Of a stretch of 13,835 nucleotides of DNA, positions 11,163 through 13,835 are shown in pieces (position 1 is the stretch's first letter; every line of letters starts with the position of its first letter). Source of the DNA: Eubacteriales Family XIII. Incertae Sedis bacterium. Its GTDB lineage: Bacteria > Bacillota > Clostridia > Peptostreptococcales > Anaerovoracaceae. A program made the translations under genes and the position numbers. The DNA is taken from assembly GCA_031272745.1 (NCBI GenBank), contig JAISTF010000091.1:1-13835 (forward strand), written 5' to 3'. The notes beneath the pieces were generated by a model. The model searched no databases. It saw nothing but the letters and a program-made list of their open reading frames with translations, and was not told the origin of the DNA.

Positions 11163-11633
11163 ATGCCGAGAAAAGGTAATATCCCCAAGCGCGAAGTCCT
11201 GCCCGATCCCGTATACGGGAGCGTGGTGGTGACGAAGCTCATCAACAGCATCATGCTGGACGGAAAAAAGGGCGTCGCGCAGGGCATCGTCTATGAGGCG
11301 TTCGACAAGATCCGTGAGGCGACGGGGGAGGATCCCCTCGAAGTCTTCGAGAAGGCGATGAACAACATCATGCCGGTGCTGGAAGTCAAGGCGCGTCGCG
11401 TCGGCGGTGCCAACTATCAGGTGCCGATGGAAGTGCGCGCGGACCGGCGGCAGACGCTGGCGCTGCGCTGGCTCACAATGTTTACGCGGAAACGCGGAGA
11501 AAAACGCATGGCCGAGCGGCTCGCGAAGGAGTTGCTGGACGCTTCGAACAACACGGGCGCGTCGGTCAAGAGAAAGGAAGATACGCACAAGATGGCGGAG
11601 GCAAACCGTGCTTTTGCGCATTACAGGTGGTAA
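11163..11633 (+). CDS. rpsG: 30S ribosomal protein S7
   Basis: The 156-residue protein is S7, the primary assembly protein of the 30S head, which binds the 3' domain of 16S rRNA near the E site. Family blocks are MPRKGNIPKREVLPDP at the N-terminus, KLINSIMLDGKK, the KARRVGGANYQVPMEV segment (about residues 77-92) with the RNA-contacting hairpin, and a C-terminal helix ending NRAFAHYRW. Length is standard. The frame is open upstream with an ATG at 11136 and a GTG at 11073, but MPRKG is the conserved N-terminus of S7 and ATG 11163 has purine-rich sites (AAGGGA 11147-11152, AGAGG 11153-11157) in range, so 11163 is chosen. The stop codon TAA touches the fusA ATG with no gap. Confidence 0.97.
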   Translation: MPRKGNIPKREVLPDPVYGSVVVTKLINSIMLDGKKGVAQGIVYEAFDKIREATGEDPLEVFEKAMNNIMPVLEVKARRVGGANYQVPMEVRADRRQTLALRWLTMFTRKRGEKRMAERLAKELLDASNNTGASVKRKEDTHKMAEANRAFAHYRW

Positions 11634-13697
11634 ATGGGTAGGGAGTATTCACTCGAGAAAACAAGAAATATCGGGATCATGGCGCACATCGACGCGGGCA
11701 AGACGACCGCGACGGAGCGCATCCTGTTCTACACGGGCGTGAACTACAAGATCGGCGAGGTGCATGACGGCGCCGCGACGATGGACTACATGGTGCAGGA
11801 ACAGGAACGCGGCATCACGATCACGTCGGCGGCGACGACCGCGCTGTGGAAGGACGTGCGGATCAACATCATCGACACGCCGGGGCACGTCGACTTCACG
11901 GTCGAAGTCGAGCGGTCTTTGCGCGTGCTTGACGGGGCCGTGGCCGTGCTGTGCGCGAAGGGCGGCGTCGAGCCGCAGTCCGAGACGGTCTGGCGGCAGG
12001 CGGAAAAATATCACGTCCCGCGCATCATCTTCGTGAACAAGATGGACATCATGGGCGCGGATTTCGTGCGCGTCGTCGGCATGGTCAAGGATCGGCTCAA
12101 GGCGAACGCGGTGCCGGTGCAGCTGCCGATCGGGGCGGAGGACACGTTCAAAGGCGTCGTCGACCTGATCGAGGAAAAGGCATACGTCTACAATGAAAAG
12201 CTCGGCGTGCAGTTTGACACGGTGGACGTGCCGGAGGAGATGAAGGACGCGGTCGCGGAATGGCGCGGCGCGCTGATCGAATCCGTCGCGGAGACCGACG
12301 AGGCGCTTTTGATGAAGTATCTCGAAGGCGAGGAGCTGACGATTCCCGAGATCAAGGCCGCGATCCGCAAGAGCACGATCGCGGGCGAGATGGTGCCCGT
12401 GCTGTGCGGCTCGGCCTATCGCAACAAGGGCATCCAGCCGCTGCTTGACGCGGTCGTGGACTTCCTGCCGTCGCCGCTCGACATCCCGCCGGTCGTCGGC
12501 ACGGATCCGAAGACGGGGCAGGAGAAGACGCGCGAGGCGAAGGACGACGGGCCGTTTTCGGCGCTGGCGTTCAAGGTGCTCGCGGACGAGCACGTCGGAA
12601 AGCTCGTGTTTTTCCGCGTGTACAGCGGGACCGTGAAGTCCGGCTCGTACGTGTACAACGCGGCGAAGGACAAGAAGGAGCGGCTCGGCCGCATCCTGCG
12701 CATGCACGCCAACAAGCGCGAGGAAGTGGAAACGGTCTACGCGGGCGACATCGCGGCCGCGGTCGGCCTCAAGGACACGACGACGGGCGACACGCTCTGC
12801 GACGAAAAGCACAAGATCGTGCTCGAGTCGATGGACTTTCCGGATCCCGTCATTGAGATCGCGATCGAGCCGAAGACGAAGGCCGGCCAGGAGAAGATGG
12901 GCGTTGCACTCATGAAGCTCTCCGAGGAAGACCCGACGTTCCGGACCTACACCAACGAGGAGACGGGGCAGACGATCATCGCGGGCATGGGCGAGCTCCA
13001 TCTCGAGATCATCGTCGACCGCCTGCTGCGCGAGTTCAAGGTCGAGGCAAACGTCGGCAAGCCGCAGGTTTCGTACAAGGAGTCGATCACGCGCGAGGCG
13101 GAGTCGGACTACAAATACGCGAAGCAGACGGGCGGCCACGGGCAGTTTGCGCACGTCAAGATCAAGCTCTACCCGCGCGCGCCCGGCGAGGGCTTCGAGT
13201 TCAAGAGCACGATCGTCGGCGGCGCGGTGCCGAAGGAATACATTCCGGCCGTCGAGAACGGCGTCAAAGAGGCGATGGAAAACGGTCCGGTCGCGGGCTA
13301 CCAGCTCGTCGACGTGGGCGTGGAGCTCTACGACGGTGCCTACCATGAGGTGGACAGCTCGGAGATGGCGTTCAAGGTGGCGGGTTCGCTCGCCTTCCGC
13401 GAAGCCGTGGCGAAAGCCGGCCCCGTGCTGCTCGAACCGATCTTCAAGATCGAGGTGACGGTGCCCGAGGAGTATATGGGCGACATCATCGGCGACCTCA
13501 ACGCGCGGCGCGGCCGCATCGAGGGGTCGGACATGAGCAGCGGCGCGGCCATCGTGCGCGGCTATGTGCCGCTCTCGTCGATGTTCGGCTACGCGACGGA
13601 TCTGCGCAGCAAGACGCAGGGCCGCGGCGTGTACACGATGCAGTTCGACCACTTCGAGAGGCTGCCTGAGAATTTGATTGATAAGATAAATAAGTGA
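11634..13697 (+). CDS. fusA: Translation elongation factor G
   Basis: The 687-residue GTPase EF-G drives tRNA-mRNA translocation and, with ribosome recycling factor, subunit splitting. GTP-binding motifs are complete: G1 AHIDAGKT (17-24), G2 RGITITS (59-65), G3 DTPGH (81-85, with the GTPase-activating His85), G4 NKMD (135-138) and G5 SA (260-261). Domains II to V follow at normal length. Domain III includes the AGMGELHLEI block and domain V the YMGDIIGDLNARRGRIEG motif. The domain IV entry motif, usually GGRGQYGH, reads GGHGQFAH (500-507). The start ATG directly follows the rpsG stop. The only Shine-Dalgarno candidate, AGGTGG (11625-11630), lies inside rpsG with just 3 nt spacing, so initiation is probably coupled to rpsG termination. 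The CAKGGVEPQSETVW segment is of the clostridial EF-G type. Confidence 0.98.
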   Translation: MGREYSLEKTRNIGIMAHIDAGKTTATERILFYTGVNYKIGEVHDGAATMDYMVQEQERGITITSAATTALWKDVRINIIDTPGHVDFTVEVERSLRVLDGAVAVLCAKGGVEPQSETVWRQAEKYHVPRIIFVNKMDIMGADFVRVVGMVKDRLKANAVPVQLPIGAEDTFKGVVDLIEEKAYVYNEKLGVQFDTVDVPEEMKDAVAEWRGALIESVAETDEALLMKYLEGEELTIPEIKAAIRKSTIAGEMVPVLCGSAYRNKGIQPLLDAVVDFLPSPLDIPPVVGTDPKTGQEKTREAKDDGPFSALAFKVLADEHVGKLVFFRVYSGTVKSGSYVYNAAKDKKERLGRILRMHANKREEVETVYAGDIAAAVGLKDTTTGDTLCDEKHKIVLESMDFPDPVIEIAIEPKTKAGQEKMGVALMKLSEEDPTFRTYTNEETGQTIIAGMGELHLEIIVDRLLREFKVEANVGKPQVSYKESITREAESDYKYAKQTGGHGQFAHVKIKLYPRAPGEGFEFKSTIVGGAVPKEYIPAVENGVKEAMENGPVAGYQLVDVGVELYDGAYHEVDSSEMAFKVAGSLAFREAVAKAGPVLLEPIFKIEVTVPEEYMGDIIGDLNARRGRIEGSDMSSGAAIVRGYVPLSSMFGYATDLRSKTQGRGVYTMQFDHFERLPENLIDKINK

Positions 13698-13700
13698 TTT

Positions 13701-13707
13701 AAGGAGG
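13701..13707 (+). promoter_or_regulatory. Ribosome binding site of tuf
   Basis: AAGGAGG lies 9 nt before ATG 13717, in an A-rich 19-nt gap after fusA. The strong site fits the very high expression expected of EF-Tu. No promoter is visible in the gap, so tuf is read from the str transcript. Confidence 0.85.
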
Positions 13708-13716
13708 AACAACAAA

Positions 13717-13835
13717 ATGGCGAAAGCAAAATTTGAGAGGACCAAGCCGCATGTGAACATCGGGACGATCGGGCACATCGACCACGGCAAGACGACGCTG
13801 ACGGCGGCGATCACGAAGACGCTGTACGACCGCTA
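13717..13835 (+). CDS. tuf: Translation elongation factor Tu (N-terminal part, cut by window edge)
   Basis: The first 39 codons and 2 further bases are present. The translation MAKAKFERTKPHVNIGTIGH is the standard EF-Tu N-terminus, and it continues with the P-loop GHIDHGKT (residues 19-26) and TLTAAITKTL. EF-Tu carries aminoacyl-tRNA to the ribosome as a GTP complex. Most bacteria have GHVDHGKT; the Ile21 seen here is a conservative change. Position directly after fusA is the classical str-operon order. Whether this is the only tuf copy cannot be seen. Confidence 0.97.
   Translation, partial: MAKAKFERTKPHVNIGTIGHIDHGKTTLTAAITKTLYDR

Overview
The window is G+C-rich bacterial DNA with third codon positions mostly G or C, strong AGGAGG-type ribosome binding sites and sigma-A-type promoters. 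The gene order rpoB-rpoC-rpsL-rpsG-fusA-tuf, the short Bacillota-type architecture of the core of RpoB and RpoC, the long (138-residue) S12 and a clostridial-style EF-G suggest a high-G+C member of the Clostridia or a related Bacillota lineage. I cannot name the genus from the sequence alone.

Layout. Positions 1-972 hold the C-terminal part of a MacB/FtsX-type ABC transporter permease on the + strand. It is followed after 18 nt by a 55-residue desulforedoxin-like metal-binding protein (991-1158). A fold-type I PLP aminotransferase (2316-1165, - strand) converges on these two with only 6 nt between stop codons. The 131-nt AT-rich gap 2317-2447 separates this accessory block from the core block and carries a near-consensus promoter firing into rpoB.

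From 2448 to the end everything is on the + strand: rpoB (RNA polymerase beta), rpoC (beta', 4-nt overlap with rpoB), an 81-nt gap with a second good promoter, rpsL (S12), a 115-nt gap with candidate hairpins, rpsG (S7), fusA (EF-G, ATG immediately after the rpsG stop), and the first 39 codons of tuf (EF-Tu). Together these make the two catalytic RNA polymerase subunits, two 30S decoding and assembly proteins and two translation GTPases.

The window is mostly core housekeeping and I see no defence system, mobile element, CRISPR array or RNA gene. What is unusual lies inside the familiar genes. RpoB (1379 aa) and RpoC (1321 aa) are well over 100 residues longer than the roughly 1190-1200 aa typical of Bacillus subtilis. 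By eye the excess resolves into three insertions in the N-terminal half of RpoB, one large insertion in RpoC after the active-site region, and strongly acidic C-terminal tails on both subunits. The rpoBC pair is also detached from the usual upstream rplKAJL cluster, and no L7Ae-family gene lies between rpoC and rpsL.
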